Source: Pyrus communis
Taxonomy: Eukaryota; Streptophyta; Magnoliopsida; Rosales; Rosaceae
DNA length: 64,000 nucleotides
NCBI RefSeq assembly: GCF_963583255.1
Contig: NC_084816.1
Coordinates: 17,285,100 to 17,349,099, forward strand
Reading direction: 5' to 3'
In this document: positions 9,505 through 22,002 of the stretch, in pieces
Numbering within the stretch: the first letter of the stretch is position 1
Layout of the letters: the number at the start of each line of letters is the position of its first letter
The notes under the pieces: model-generated
What the model saw: the letters and a program-made list of their open reading frames with translations, nothing else
Database searches by the model: none
Told to the model about the DNA's origin: nothing
Made by a program: the position numbers and the translations under genes

Positions 9505-12500
9505 TCACGGACCTGTTAGTACTCTTCCCATGTTCTGTGGATATGGGTATGAGGAATGATTTAAAGGTCGAATTTCGATGCTGCGTGATTCACTTGGGTT
9601 TTCCCTAGATCCATACTGATTCATGCCACCATTAAGAACACCATAGTATGTCGAAACAGGGGTATTTTGAGCAACCCTGAAATTGGAATTCGTGTGAGAT
9701 TGCCGTTCCACAAGATCAGAGTGCAGTTGCAGGTGCTCGTTGGTTCTAATTTCGCCACCAGAGGTCATTCCAACACCAAGATCAAGGCTTATGGTGTCAC
9801 TTTCTTCCGGTCTAATTCTCGACAGGACATTCACAGTTGTTGGTCCTGAAGTGTCATGGCTACTAGACTTTGCAGTAGGGACGTCATGATTATGTTTCCC
9901 TTCATATGTAGTTATAACTGCTTTTGGATCATGCGATGCCCTCTCCACATGTTTTCTAACAGGGCATCCAGCATTGGTGCACTTGTAATAGCTCCTGCAT
10001 AACACATGACAACAATGAGAAACCACATAAATCTTTTGGGAATTGCAGTTAACAAAGAGTCGAGCCATATAGTTCATACACTTACTTTAAATTAAAGGTA
10101 GTAACTAGTTATGAGTGCTTCTATTATCACCCCATTTTATATATTTGTGGTATGTTCTTAATCCGATTTGTAATTAAAGTTTACCATGACGTCAATTACC
10201 TAAAAAGACAAAAAACAAAAAAAAAATAACAAAAAAACAAAAAAACAAAAAAAAAATAAACAGAGAGCAAGTTCTTTGGAATATTGGGGGTATTGCAAGT
10301 TGTGTTTTTCTATTTAAAACAAAAAGAAACAGTGCAGGGTGGAAATAGAAACACTTCCTAGTTATTCAGAACCACCATTGTGATTTACACATATACGATG
10401 TCCAAATACAGCACGCAGCTAATTAGTAAACAAGCATGCTCGAGGTTTTTCTACAATGCTAGAGGTTACATCTGTGGTTAAAAGTTATAGGCTAGTTCAA
10501 TTTTGGGAAGAGATCTTGAATTATTCTTTTATTCCTTGTTTCTTCAAGAAGATTTTTGATAGACCTTTTACACAGTTAGTGAAGTCAAGCTTCGGGCCAA
10601 TTGAGCAATATTCAAAAGTACCACGACAATCTCGGTGAAAGTACCATTGTTCAAGACTTCTTTCTGAATATTCACTTTAAAGAGCAGAGTCTCAGTTAAA
10701 CTCTTTAATTTCATAGACGAAAAAGGGGGAAATGGCTGGGGAGATGAAGGCAAGTTTCGGTTAAACTAATTGGGAAGAACTGTCAAAGTACCAACAAATA
10801 ATTGCATATTTGCCTGCACGATTAATCTCTAAAGACATCAACTGTCAGACCCAGTGCTTATACTATATTTAAGAAAATTATCTAAATTTCTTCCTGGAGC
10901 ATGATACGGCCAGAGGAGGGTGGGGGAGTGAATTGCCATAGGCCGTCCATACAAGATCGTGATAGTTCAAACAACAGCTGCCATAGCAGAGACATTGGGC
11001 TTACTTTTTGCATGAATGTTATTGTTCCCACCTACCGTAGTTTTCAGAATAGTCCATTAACCATAACAGAAGAAAGCCCAACTACTTTATGAGTAGTCAC
11101 AAAGTTATCAAATCAGCACTGAAGCTACATCTTGAAACAGATGAAATTCAGTGAGAAGTAGCCTAGCCATACCTTGGATTAGGATTTCCCCTTACCACTT
11201 TCTGACCATATTTGCGCCAGCGGTATCCATCATCTAATATATCAACCTCACTGAGAGTCTGAACAACAACTCGTGGTTCTCGGATAGGCTTAACAATTGG
11301 TGTGATATCAATGCTACCGACATCCATCCTCCTGCTCAACAAATTTGACAACTTGTTAGTTAGGGAAAATGAACAACACTAGAAAAACATAAGCATTTCT
11401 TGAATATTTATACCTCCTTTTTGAGAATTGGTCATCCTCATCAACCTCATCTGGCAACCTATTTGACAGTGAGCCTGTGCCTTCTACACTATCATCATTG
11501 CCTGTGATAGGAGAGAGCTCAGGAGTACTATTTGGCTCATTGTTACTAGACATTTGCCCATAAATGCTGGATGGTTTGTCTACAATTAGAGAAGAAAAAA
11601 CAAAATTAGAAGAGATGATAGAAGAACATTAGTTTATTTGTTAAATAGCTTATGAGAATTACTCTGACGCTTACCATCTTGACCAGTCAATGATGAAGCC
11701 TTGTCAGATCTTTCTTCTTGAGCAGGCATCATAGCACCAGTATTATATCGTCGACTTGGTTGAGGCTTAGGATGATCATGTGTACCCTTGTAGATAATCT
11801 CTGTTATCTGTCCATCATGAGATCGCTCAAATAGCTTCTTCACTTCACAATTAGGATGGGTACATTTGTAATAACTGCGAGGAAATTCACTCCCTTTAAC
11901 ATGCTTTTGTCCATATTTTCGCCAGTTATACCCATCATCAGAGGATATTACTGAAGGCCCATTTCCTTTGTTATCACCCTGAGATGTTTGGACCCCAGGA
12001 TGTGGATGTTCCCTCTGTGTTAAGTCACCCGAATCATCTTCCACGGGTGCACTAGCTCCTCCAGTGTGAACAGGTGCAGATAAACTCAATTCATTTGAAG
12101 AGACTGCCATCTCATTTTTAGCCAAAGTTGGTGATGCATGTGATTGAGGCTGAGCTTGACCTGGGACTTGCACAGGCTGCTCATTCCTATAATGGTTATA
12201 ATCTGTAGTAACCTTGAATAATTGTAAAGCATTAGGCAACCAGTATTCTACAACCACTTTGGCACACTTGTAGATATATAAAGAACTTGAATAAAGACAT
12301 ATCATTGTTCTACAATTTAGAAAGAAATACGACGGTCCATCTCAACGAGAGTCTAGCACTAGAAAACATTGTTTCTTATAAAGCATCCTTAAGAAACAAT
12401 ATCGAAAAAAAGCCAAATAAAGTATATTTCACACTAACAAATTTAATTACTCATCATACAGCACTTGATAGACAGAAAAGTACTGAAACAATAATGGTAA

Positions 12501-14758
12501 GAGATTAAATAAATCAGTTAATCTTCAGAATACGATCATATAAGATTTTGTAGCATCAAGTAGACATCCACTGAAGTTTAAGCTAGAGCACAAAATTGGC
12601 CAAAGACCAATCAGCTAAACTTAGGATCGAGGCCACCATTTAATTAGTATCTTTCCTCACATACATAAAACATATCAGTCAAGGACGCAACTAATGAAAG
12701 AATAATGGACAACTAATCCATACAAATTACCATATTTGGTATAGCATGGGGCTTAAACTCGAAGCTTCCAGAATTTCTTTCATCCGAGGTATTGAAATCT
12801 GAACAAACTGTGGTTGCTGAGTATGTAGTAGAACTCAGAGATCCGTACAACATTTGAGGCTTCAAAAAGGACCCAGTAGTTGGGGAAGGTTCTGCCTGCA
12901 AGACCAGAAAAAGTAGAAATCAAGAAATATGTCACAAAATTCCTGGTCCAGATACCTTTTAATCAAGCAATGAGGCATGTAGAGAAAAGGAAAATCTCGT
13001 AAAACTAGAGCAGGAGGAAATAAAACTCTTCATGAAACAAAGCTATAAGGAAACTTGACAAGAAAATGTATCCCCATGAGCTATCCCTGCAACTTTGAAG
13101 CCCTTTTAATTTGATGGAAAGAATTTGGCAGTACTTTGGCATGCTGTTACATATCTGTCCAATAACAGGAAACTCTGAGAATCACTTGGGCATGATCGTG
13201 ATTGGCATCTCTTAACAGAGATGGAATTTGTGCATCCAGCATAGATTACCAAAATATTCTAACAAGCTCGTCCATTACCAGCAAAAATGAAACAAATACT
13301 ATTAAGGAAGATAAACATATCTTAAACAAACCCACTGAAGATGAAAGAGCGATTATTTAGACCGATTACCCAGATAACTGAAGTTATAGCAATAAGCTTC
13401 GAACAAAAAATGTCATCTCCAATCACAATTAGAACAATGAAGGGTCATAGCCCCTATAAAAACACATGCCGATCACAACTTTTAACAGCACCTTTACCCA
13501 CACCCTTTACCCACAATCTCTCTAGACTCCCTATACCTCCTTGCTGATGCATTTATTCCTTATTCTACATACACAAATAGAAACCTTTTTGTCATACTTG
13601 AATCCACTGCCAACGGTAAACAATGACAAGCAGAAAGGCTAGAACCCACCAACAAAGCAAAAAAGAAGAGAAGAAAGATTCATTATGTGAAAATACAAAC
13701 ACTGTCAATAGTAACAAAGAACAACAAAGTTCATAGACTTGTAAGTGAAAGCCCCATTACTCCTGAAAGCAATTGCTTTCGAACAATCTATACGGGCATA
13801 AAGAGAAAAGACCCCAATAGGCCAATACTACCATTACATTACTCTCAAACAGCAACAAAGCATCAGAATCTCGGGGTCCCATCTGAAGCACCCACATATA
13901 AAATCTCACTGCCATTGGCATAATATAAATTAAATCAAGCACTCGCAGCGAAAGAAGGAGCATCTTCTTAGCTCACTCATCATCAACATCACATCATCTT
14001 CTTAGCTTACGCTGTAATGCAACAATATAAACAAAAATAGTAATTGGAATTTTGAAATTTTTCTGAAAGAAGGAGCATCTCTTAGCTCACTCATCATCAA
14101 CATCACATCAGTTTTAAGTCCTCCAAATTCCCCACTATCCCATATATACCACGTGGTAAAATCTCAGGCCGTCAAACCCATTTCCCTTATCTACCCATTG
14201 TTTGGTTACCAAGAAAATGGCCAAGAAAAAGTTCAAAATCGAAACTTTTTCACTCCCAAATCAGAAGCTCAGCTACTAAGGCAGTAAACTAACTTCAACA
14301 CTTGAGTCCCTACCAATTCATTTTCCCAGCAACCAAACAGAGTCTTACATTTAATTCAAAAATTAATAACTAAACAGAAGAAATTAAGCAGCCAAACGCG
14401 GCCTAACATTCAAAAGAGCATTTGCTTTTTGCTCCCCAAAAATAGAAATTTAATTAAAATTAAAAAAAAAAGAAAAGATTAAGAGGATCGGAAAACGACG
14501 TCGAAGCGGACGAACCTTCATGTTGGAGAGGAGGACGGGGGACTCGAGAAACGACGTCGGACTGAGGCCGGGAGGGATAGTGAGGCAGGGGGACCTCGAG
14601 ATCGGAAGCTTGGCCGGGGACATGAGCTTGTACTTGGCCCCACCGGAAGCAGCAGCAGAAGAGTAAAAGGCCGGCTCGGAGCTGGGGTGGAAATATGTTA
14701 GACCCGGATCGACGTCATCGGAGGGTCCGGATGGGTGGTCGAGTGCGGTCGAGTCCAT
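9505..14758 (-). CDS. WRKY20: Group I WRKY transcription factor, WRKY20 orthologue
   Basis: Six coding exons join to 586 codons: 14758-14516, 12895-12731, 12212-11675, 11579-11414, 11331-11173 and 9994-9505; every junction is GT-AG and keeps the frame. The N-terminal half has an SP-rich cluster ([33 protein letters not shown]), the usual MAP-kinase target region of group I WRKYs. WRKY domain 1 has WRKYGQK from about residue 233 and domain 2 from about 409, each with a C2H2 zinc site (C-x4-C, HxH). The intron inside domain 2 falls after the conserved NPNPR, as in most group I and II WRKYs. The protein ends [15 protein letters not shown], close to the end of Arabidopsis WRKY20 as I remember it (557 aa). 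It should bind W-box DNA in the nucleus. The start is the first ATG, followed by [15 protein letters not shown]. Introns 1 (1.6 kb) and 5 (1.2 kb) are long. Confidence 0.95.
13949..14110. repeat. Direct repeat inside WRKY20 intron 1
   Basis: The phrase gctcactcatcatcaacatc with surrounding bases (gaaagaaggagcatc..) occurs near 13949-13997 and again near 14065-14110. It lies in the intron and has no obvious function. Confidence 0.6.
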
Positions 14759-14792
14759 TGGAGGGCTGGTGGGTTAGCGTGTGGTCTGATGG

Positions 14793-14798
14793 AGTCAA
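14793..14798 (-). promoter_or_regulatory. W-box upstream of WRKY20
   Basis: AGTCAA on plus is TTGACT on the coding strand, 35 bp upstream of the start codon and probably in the leader. TTGACT/C is the core bound by WRKY proteins, so self- or cross-regulation is possible. This is inferred from the motif alone. Confidence 0.35.
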
Positions 14799-14907
14799 GG
14801 GAAGAGGGGACTACTGGGTTCGCTTTTGTTCAGAACAGGGGAAGAGCAGGGAAGGGTAAAATGGTAATTCGGAATGTTTTTGTCACAGAGAGTGAGAGAG
14901 ACGCATG

Positions 14908-14913
14908 TTGACT
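14908..14913 (+). promoter_or_regulatory. W-box upstream of WRKY20
   Basis: TTGACT on the plus strand, 150 bp upstream of the WRKY20 start codon, is a second W-box core in the likely promoter. Confidence 0.35.
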
Positions 14914-16249
14914 TGTTGCATTGGATCTCTATTCCTCTGCGTACCGACTAAAAATCGTGCAAGAGTGTAAACTGAATTGTGATTTTTGTGCAAACGTGGA
15001 TTACATCAGTTGATTATAAGCAATGAATCAACGTAATCGAGATCAATGCTAAGTTAGAATTCGATACTAAACTTCTTAAGAAAATAATCATATGCAAATA
15101 AAGTGGTATTGAAATCGACGTCTGCTAGTATCTATTCGTAGAAATATCGTTATCCAAGTCTAAGATTGCATTGGGTTGGATCAAATAAAGTGGTTTCCAA
15201 GTTGGAGTAGGGAGCTATATCCAGAAAACCTAATTTAGAGGCTCAGTCTTTGGAACCATATTTGATATTTCAGTCGTAAGTGCAAGCATTGGTTTTGAGT
15301 CAAGACCAAAACAAAACACTAATGTAGAAAAAGAGAAAAGAATCTCAAATATGAGAATTTATGTAACAAACCTCCATTTATTTGAGTCAAAAACATAGAT
15401 TATGATTAAATTCCATATCATAAATAGCAAAATTGAAGTGGCAAAATGTAGTTTTTTTACAAGTGCAGATGAATACTACTAGATCGTAATACTAAGTGAC
15501 ACAAAATGTAGCTTCCTCTACACAAAGTATAATTCCATACGCATGTATAAATTTTTTTTTTTTTTGTGTTTGTAATAATTTATTTTATCTGTCCAACAGC
15601 AGAATCAATTATTAAGTTGGTACTAATATTAATGAACGGTTAAATTGAAAATTTAGCCCATTCCATATGTGAAGTTATGTCGTTATACTTTTTCCCACCC
15701 CTATATAAAATGACAGTTTTAGTTATGTTGTTATACTTTTACACAATCTCACTTTGCCTCGTACACTATATTATATCATACATTATCTTATGTATGCTTT
15801 TTTGTTTCCCCACTTTATCTAGACCTAGCAAACGAGTCGTTTTTATGTCGTTTTGTGTCATACATATTATCTTAATGGATTGTAGCATGCAAAATCTATT
15901 ATTTTAACAGTTCTCAACATGTAACCAGATAACGACCTGACTCGTTAACGGATTGATCTGAAATTTGTTATTTGCGTGTCGATTTGGAGCTGTTTAACGG
16001 GTCATACAAGAATTTGTCATGTCAAATGTCTAGATCTGTCAAACAAGTTGTTTTTGTAACATACCTATTGTCTTAACAAGCGACCCGATAACGACCCAAC
16101 TCATTAATAGGTTGACCAAAAACCTGTTATTTTCTTATCGTTCCGTATCGAGGTAATGGATCATGCAAAAAATTTCCAAATCTACTGTAGCACATTTTGT
16201 CAACTAAGTTAAGAGAATTGTTAGTTTCGCTAACGTGGCAGGGTTCTTA
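14914..16249. other. WRKY20 upstream region and degenerate repeats
   Basis: No gene is seen. From about 15817 to 16200 there are two diverged copies of a unit with phrases such as gataacgacc, gactcgttaacgg and ttgttatttgcgtgtcg. The same family recurs at about 21020-21170 and 21900-22002. The unit resembles internal DNA of an old dispersed repeat, but I cannot name it. Confidence 0.4.
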
Positions 16250-17335
16250 GAGCATTTCCACCCCTAAAAAGCCAGCTGGGCAATAGGCAATTCAATCCCC
16301 CAAGTGAATAGTAATTGTTTTTGGTGAACAGTAATTGTCCAAGTGCATCTCTATCCCTAAACTAAATAGCTCAGGCAATTTGTATTAAAATATTATTAAT
16401 TTCGGATGATAATAAAATATTGGTTGGAAGTATTTGAGAATATTTGAAAATATTGAAATGTGGTGTAAGATGGAAGAACTTGATTAGGTATTTACAGAAA
16501 AAATATATATATATATATATAGTATTTTTTTTTTATTTTTTTTAATTTTTAATTAGTTTTTTACAATTTTTTAATTGTATGTAATGACAGCCTTGCGTCA
16601 CATGGCCTAAGGGCTAGGCTAGTCGATTTTAGCCTAGGTGAGCAACTAGGCTCCCTCATAGCCGAGTGGATTGGAATAGGGTGGAGGAGTTTTGGGGGGA
16701 GAGAGGGGATTTAATCTACTATCCCTTAGACGATTTCCAACCTTGAGAATAAAGCTTAAAAATTTAAGTCATAACTCATAAACTGTTTTTCTCCTTCAAC
16801 TCTTATGACTTAAAATTTTAGTCTGAGATTATTAAATAATGATTTTAGCCTTTTATTTTTTTTATTTTTTTATTTTTACGGTAACTTGTTTGAAAATAAA
16901 ATTTATGTAGATTATCCTAATTTATTTTTATGAACATTTTAATCTAAATTTTTTAAAATTCTAATAAGTAATCAAAATTCATACAAATACATAGGTATTT
17001 ATAAAATTTTAAGTGAAATATGATTTAGATAATTTTCCTAAATTATTTTAGACGTTAAATTTAATTTTGGGCAATCAAATCTTTTTTTTTTTTACCATTA
17101 GATTTGATCTCATTTATCACAGCCGTTAGATTATAAGTAATGTGAAACAAAAAAATGTTTGAAGTATGATAGTTTGGTGGGTCCAGATAATTTAAACCAA
17201 GCTTAAATCTTGAGGGAATCTAGCCCAGAAATATATTTTCTTCCCGGCTTATTTTAGCCCAATAATTGAAGATGGTTTGAGGGGTTTTAAAGTTTATTTT
17301 ATTAGTTGAAGATGATGATAGAGGTGAAAGTGCTC
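16250..17335. mobile_element. PIF/Harbinger-type non-autonomous element with TTA duplication
   Basis: The left end reads gagcatttccacccct and the right end, inverted, gagcactttcacctct. Both are flanked by TTA (16247-16249 and 17336-17338), the 3-bp target duplication of PIF/Harbinger elements. The interior has no coding frame and contains an AT microsatellite near 16504-16521. The stretch near 16440-16490 (gaaaatattgaaatgtggtg, taggtattta) matches the region at 45390-45465 beside the Myb/NAM-associated transposon gene, which suggests that gene's element family is the relative that could mobilise this copy. Confidence 0.8.
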
Positions 17336-17805
17336 TTATCAACATAGGTACCATCAACCGAGGGAGTAATGAGTTATACTTTCAGAATTTTACCTTCAAA
17401 ATGTCATTAGCCGACATGGGAATGGGCTGGATTTCGTGAATTAATAACTCAACCCTCTCTGCCTACATAGACTGACCCTCTTCGAATTAATAGGGAACAG
17501 TAGCAGTTTAAAGGAGGCAACCTTTTGGAATAACTTCTGTTTATTAACACCATCATGCAGGAGCTTCATGGACCACGTTTTCCATTCCGAAACTGTTCGA
17601 AACAGCTACACGCTTCTGGCAACGTCATATGAATTGACCATTCTAAGAGCAATCACTGTGTTGAGCTATCAACTGACATCTTATAAATCTGGTACTCTTG
17701 CACGCATAAAATGTATGATCATGATCGGAAATCAAACAAGAATGTGGATTGTCTGCCCTTCTATTTCTATACTTTCTTCATGCCTTCCTGTTTGTATGGT
17801 TACGA

Positions 17806-17892
17806 TTAAGCCACGTTAATATTTTATATTCCTATTACTTTTTGTTTTATTATTTCTATAAAAAATTAATATAAAATGTTAACGTGGCTTAA
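17806..17892. mobile_element. Small foldback element
   Basis: Arms of 24 bp, 17806-17829 and 17869-17892, are inverted repeats starting ttaagccacgtt with a single mismatch, around a 39-bp AT-rich loop. It is MITE-like; the pairing weakens but continues a few bases outside the arms. Confidence 0.6.
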
Positions 17893-17970
17893 CTGTGATC
17901 ACACATCACAATCGGTTAAAATTGGTGTTGCCACAAATTACATATGTCAAACACAATGTGCTTCTTTGAA

Positions 17971-18110
17971 GGGTAACTTACGTGAAACGAGTTCACCGTC
18001 ACGTGACATCTTAATCAAAGAATACATTGTCATGTAGAGAAGACTTGCACATGGGAATACATTATTAGACGAAGGACATCAAATGGTGGTGAACCCGTTT
18101 TATGTAAGTC
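17971..18110. mobile_element. MITE, family also present at 59.53 kb
   Basis: The left end reads acgtgaaacgagttcacc and the right end, inverted, acataaaacgggttcacc. The interior has gtcacgtgacatc and acattgtcatgt. A diverged copy at about 59530-59680 has the same order of phrases. There is no coding content. Confidence 0.55.
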
Positions 18111-18203
18111 CTCGCTTCTGAGAGGGCACTTGTTTAGACCTAATTATTAACAAACGAAAAAATTTGTATATAAATTATTACAAGAATCAAATGAGTTTAG
18201 GGC

Positions 18204-18461
18204 CATGTTTGGTACGTGGCTACGATCGGATTGGATAGGTCACTAGATTGTCATTCAAGATATGTTAAATGAAGAAATAGAGGCCAACGTCTAAATTTTT
18301 CCATGTTGGAGTTGGAAGGATAAGTTTCCTTTGTGACAAATCTATCTCCCGCCTTCAACTTGGAAAATTTATGGAAGTTGGCCTTCATTTTCTTCCTTCA
18401 ACATAAATTGAATACACTGAGTTATCCAATCCAATCCAATCCATTCCAATAACCAAACATG
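18204..18461. mobile_element. Short TIR element, ends CATGTTTGGT
   Basis: Both ends read catgtttggt inward. The right part has repeated ccaat units (ttatccaatccaatccaatc). A diverged relative lies near 60185-60400 (ttcaacttggacaaaattta, aagttatccaatc). It is non-coding and probably a hAT-like or unclassified MITE. Confidence 0.55.
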
Positions 18462-19385
18462 ATGTAAAAGTGAATCAATCGATTGGTGCACGAAACAAGC
18501 AGAGTGGAACAACAAGAAGTTGTTCACATGGAGAATACAAAAAGCACAAATACCAACCAAAAAGCAAAATTGATATGAGGAAAGCAACAAGTCCCAGAAA
18601 CGTTTCTGGAAGAATTCCCAACTGTGCTTCGCATTTCTCTGCTATAAAAGCATAAGCTCCTAGTACCCATTTAATATCAAATAGGAGAATTAATGACTCC
18701 TGACGGAGTCAATCTGAAGACGCCCATCATATACGAGCCTTAGAATGGTTTATACGAAGATCTACCCTACAGTTTTGAATAAAAGATAGTGATAGTTTTC
18801 TTGATAAACAGTTGTACAAAGAAGAAATATTTGATCCGTACTATCGCTCTAACCTCGTGGGGATGCATTGATGGCAAGAAAAATTGAATAGTTTCTAAGC
18901 TCCTTTAGTAACTTGGTGATCAGAAAAATATATAAGTAACCAGTTATGATTTCACATGCATAAACCCTATATAGCAACAGTGAGCGGCTGCATGCTGTCA
19001 ACTTGCAGGATCAATCACAATGTTTCTTCATGTGTTTTATGATTCTGTGCATGCAAAAGCCTTATATCACAAGAAAACACAAAACCTACGAGGCCTCTAC
19101 TGTATACTCAAACCCTAGTATCTTCATATATATTTCTATATACTCCATGTACTAATTTATCACAGGGAAAAGGTTTTGTTTCGATTTTAAGTAAAGAAAA
19201 TTGATTAACTGGAGATTATTTGTTAGGATGGAGTGAAAACTTTTGAAAAATTGTCATAAAACAAACTAGCGTGCATTTGAAATATTGTCAACAAAATACT
19301 CCGGCACATTGATCGAATTCCATCTAATGACTTGTCAAAATTTACGATTTGGACTTAACCGCGAACCAAAAGCCTAAATTTGTCA
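18462..19385. other. Intergenic, nothing recognised
   Basis: No convincing coding frame, RNA gene or element end is seen. The sequence is AT-rich throughout. Confidence 0.35.
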
Positions 19386-19394
19386 AAATTTAAA

Positions 19395-21004
19395 GGGAAA
19401 TATCCAGAAATAAGACAATTCCTTAATTTTGGAACAGAAATATAGGACATTTTGAATATACACATGGCATGCACATGCTATGCACAACAATCAGACAAAA
19501 ATAGGATTTTTCCTACACCATGAACTGACTTAATTGCCCTCGTTTATAAATGGGTTATTTCCTCCCATTTTCTTATTTCTCTCTCTTCCCTCTCTCTCCC
19601 TTCTCTCTCTTTTCTCAATTTCTCCCTCACTCGCTCTCTTCCATTCTCACTGTGCACACACGGAGCACAATCGTCCCAACCAACACCGTCCAAATCGAAG
19701 CCACCACTAATTTCATCTTATTCTCACGAGTCCAAAACACCTAACCTTATTACGAATCTCATCCCCGATCGTTGGGATTGAAACTCAAGCAGGCCGCGAG
19801 TTTTTCGCCCATTTTCTGGCAACACGGCAAACAATCGAGGCTTGAGACCACCACCACTGGACTTGCATCAAGGGTGGGAACAAAGCCTAGTCATTAAATG
19901 CTGGTGTTTTGTTGGATTAATTTTTCAAGATTTGCTCACTGTATGTACACAACATGCACATGATATGCTCAGAGATCTAAGCCAACCCAAAAACCCAGAG
20001 CTTACAGCTCTCTCTTCGAAATCAAAAAAATGACATCATCACATGTCAATATACACTATATGCACATCATATGTACAATACATGCACATGATATGCACAT
20101 AACTGGAGATCGAGCAACAAGTTGCTTTTCGCATTAATAAGAAACTTTAATGGCAACCTATTGGTATAGTGGATACAATTAAAACATAATTGTTACGTAT
20201 ATAAGGTTACAGTGGTAGTTTAAAAAGTTTTGTTACGTATATCAATCACCGCTTAATCGTGCACGTGGAAAATATGATACTAGTTGTCGTAATTTCATGG
20301 GACACGCATGATCCCTAACGTCCTCTAAGTTTTTCCTTAATTTTGTCTTTCGCCGAGGCCAACTAGGTTGTGGTCATACTCGCTAAATTCTGGGGCATAA
20401 CATACGTGCATCATAACTAGTGAACATTCTCGCTTCTCATATTAAGATGTAACCATGCATACGATATGCACACCACATGAACATTATAGAAAAAATTTCA
20501 CAAATTTCTGCAATTGAACACTTGAACCAGAAATTGTTCTATCCCAGTTTTGTAACACTTCAAAACCTGAAATTTATTCTACAACCCATAAGCCCCAACA
20601 TGAAGCACAAACCCTAATTTAACGTCTAAGTATTAATTCATCTTACAAAACAGAAAATATGGTACTAAACCTAGCTTACTCTTCTCATTTCTATCTCGCC
20701 TCGCTTTATTCGAAATTAGAGGTATGAGGTCAACCCAAAACCCAGCTCACTCTTCTCACCTCTCTTTGGACTTCCCTCTCTTCAAAATCGGAGCTTAGAG
20801 ATCTAAGCTCAACCAGAACCCAGAGCTCACAGAGCTCTCCCCACATCCCTTCTTCTAAATGAGAACATTGATGCAGTAAGCTTCTAATTTTTAGTATTTA
20901 TATGTGAGTATTTTAGTAATTTCAGTTTTGTGCATAATGTGCATGGCCAATTTGTCCTTTTTCTGTCCCAAGATTAAGAAATTGTCCCATTTTGGGTATT
21001 TCCC
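19395..21004. mobile_element. Mutator-like element with exact 9-bp target duplication
   Basis: The ends are inverted repeats: gggaaatatccagaaataag on the left and gggaaatacccaaaatggga on the right, with similarity continuing about 65 bp and more loosely to about 100 bp. The direct flanks are both AAATTTAAA (19386-19394 and 21005-21013), and 9 bp is the Mutator-superfamily hallmark. The 1.6-kb interior has no transposase. It has recurring tgcacatgatatgcac-type phrases, two copies of a segment with gagatctaag and acccagag (about 19970-20030 and 20790-20850), and a CT-rich stretch (19560-19640) that looks like a gene leader. It could be a Pack-MULE, but no captured protein is recognisable. Confidence 0.82.
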
Positions 21005-21013
21005 AAATTTAAA

Positions 21014-22002
21014 TGATCATGACTAGAGTTAGACTTGACATTCATGTTGTGTTTTTCGTGTTTATGTCATTTTCGTGACATACTCAGCATCTTAACTGAT
21101 CGTGTCGTGTAACACCCGTTAAAGTAAACGGATAATATGACCCGACCCAAAATTGACCCGTTAAAGAAAATATATTTTAATTCAATAAATAATAAAAATA
21201 AAAAACATATTTTGTCAAAAAAAAAAAAAATACTAAATTAGTATATACGTACCACATTGTCACATAAATATCACTTCAAAGTATAAAAAAAAAAAAAAGA
21301 AGTTTGTCCTTCAAGTATTACATACTCCAAAATAAGAGTCTAAAGAAAAAACATTAGTACATTACTATAAAATACCAAATGTTTAAGGATATACAAAATG
21401 AAGGGAGTTGCGTTTCAAGGTTGGGGAACCTTGCACGTTTATATATGCTTTCACATTTTTCAGACTTATACATTAATGATTATGAATTTTATTTATTTTG
21501 AAGTCCTTTACAAATATTATTCATGAGGGTTTATATAGTTTTAAAAATTCAAACGATGATGTACCCATACTCAAAGCGTAGAGGATGCTATCACGAGCCT
21601 TTGCATACTGGTAAATTAATTATTATAATTTTTTTATGTTTTTGGTGTTTTTAAATTTGTTGCTATTTTTATTTTTAATGTGTTTAATAATTTTTTAATC
21701 TCACATTTTGTCTATAATATACTATAAAAATAAATAAATAAAAAATTAATTTAAAAAAAAATTATATAGAATAATACTACAATAATACATATTTAATATA
21801 TACAATATATACATATACACTATGACTATTGAATTTTGTAGTAAGTTTTTTAGTAGTTTAAAAAAATTAAAAAAAAAATCATCAAAATAACTTTTTTCTT
21901 AACGTGTCGAGACGGGTTACCTGCGTGTTACCTTCGTGTAAACATGTTAAAGACCCGTTATTAATGGGTTCTTACCGTTTGACCCGATAACGACCTAATT
22001 AG
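21014..22002. repeat. Old dispersed repeat with an AT-rich core
   Basis: Both edges (about 21020-21170 and 21900-22002) carry phrases such as gacccgacccaaaattgacc, gacccgttattaatgggttc and gataacgacc, related to those at 15817-16200. The middle is very AT-rich with A and T runs. The LTR element at 22003 abuts its right edge. There is no gene. Confidence 0.45.

Noticed and set aside
9667..9849. Plus-strand frame within WRKY20
   Set aside because: It is a shadow of the last WRKY20 exon on the other strand.
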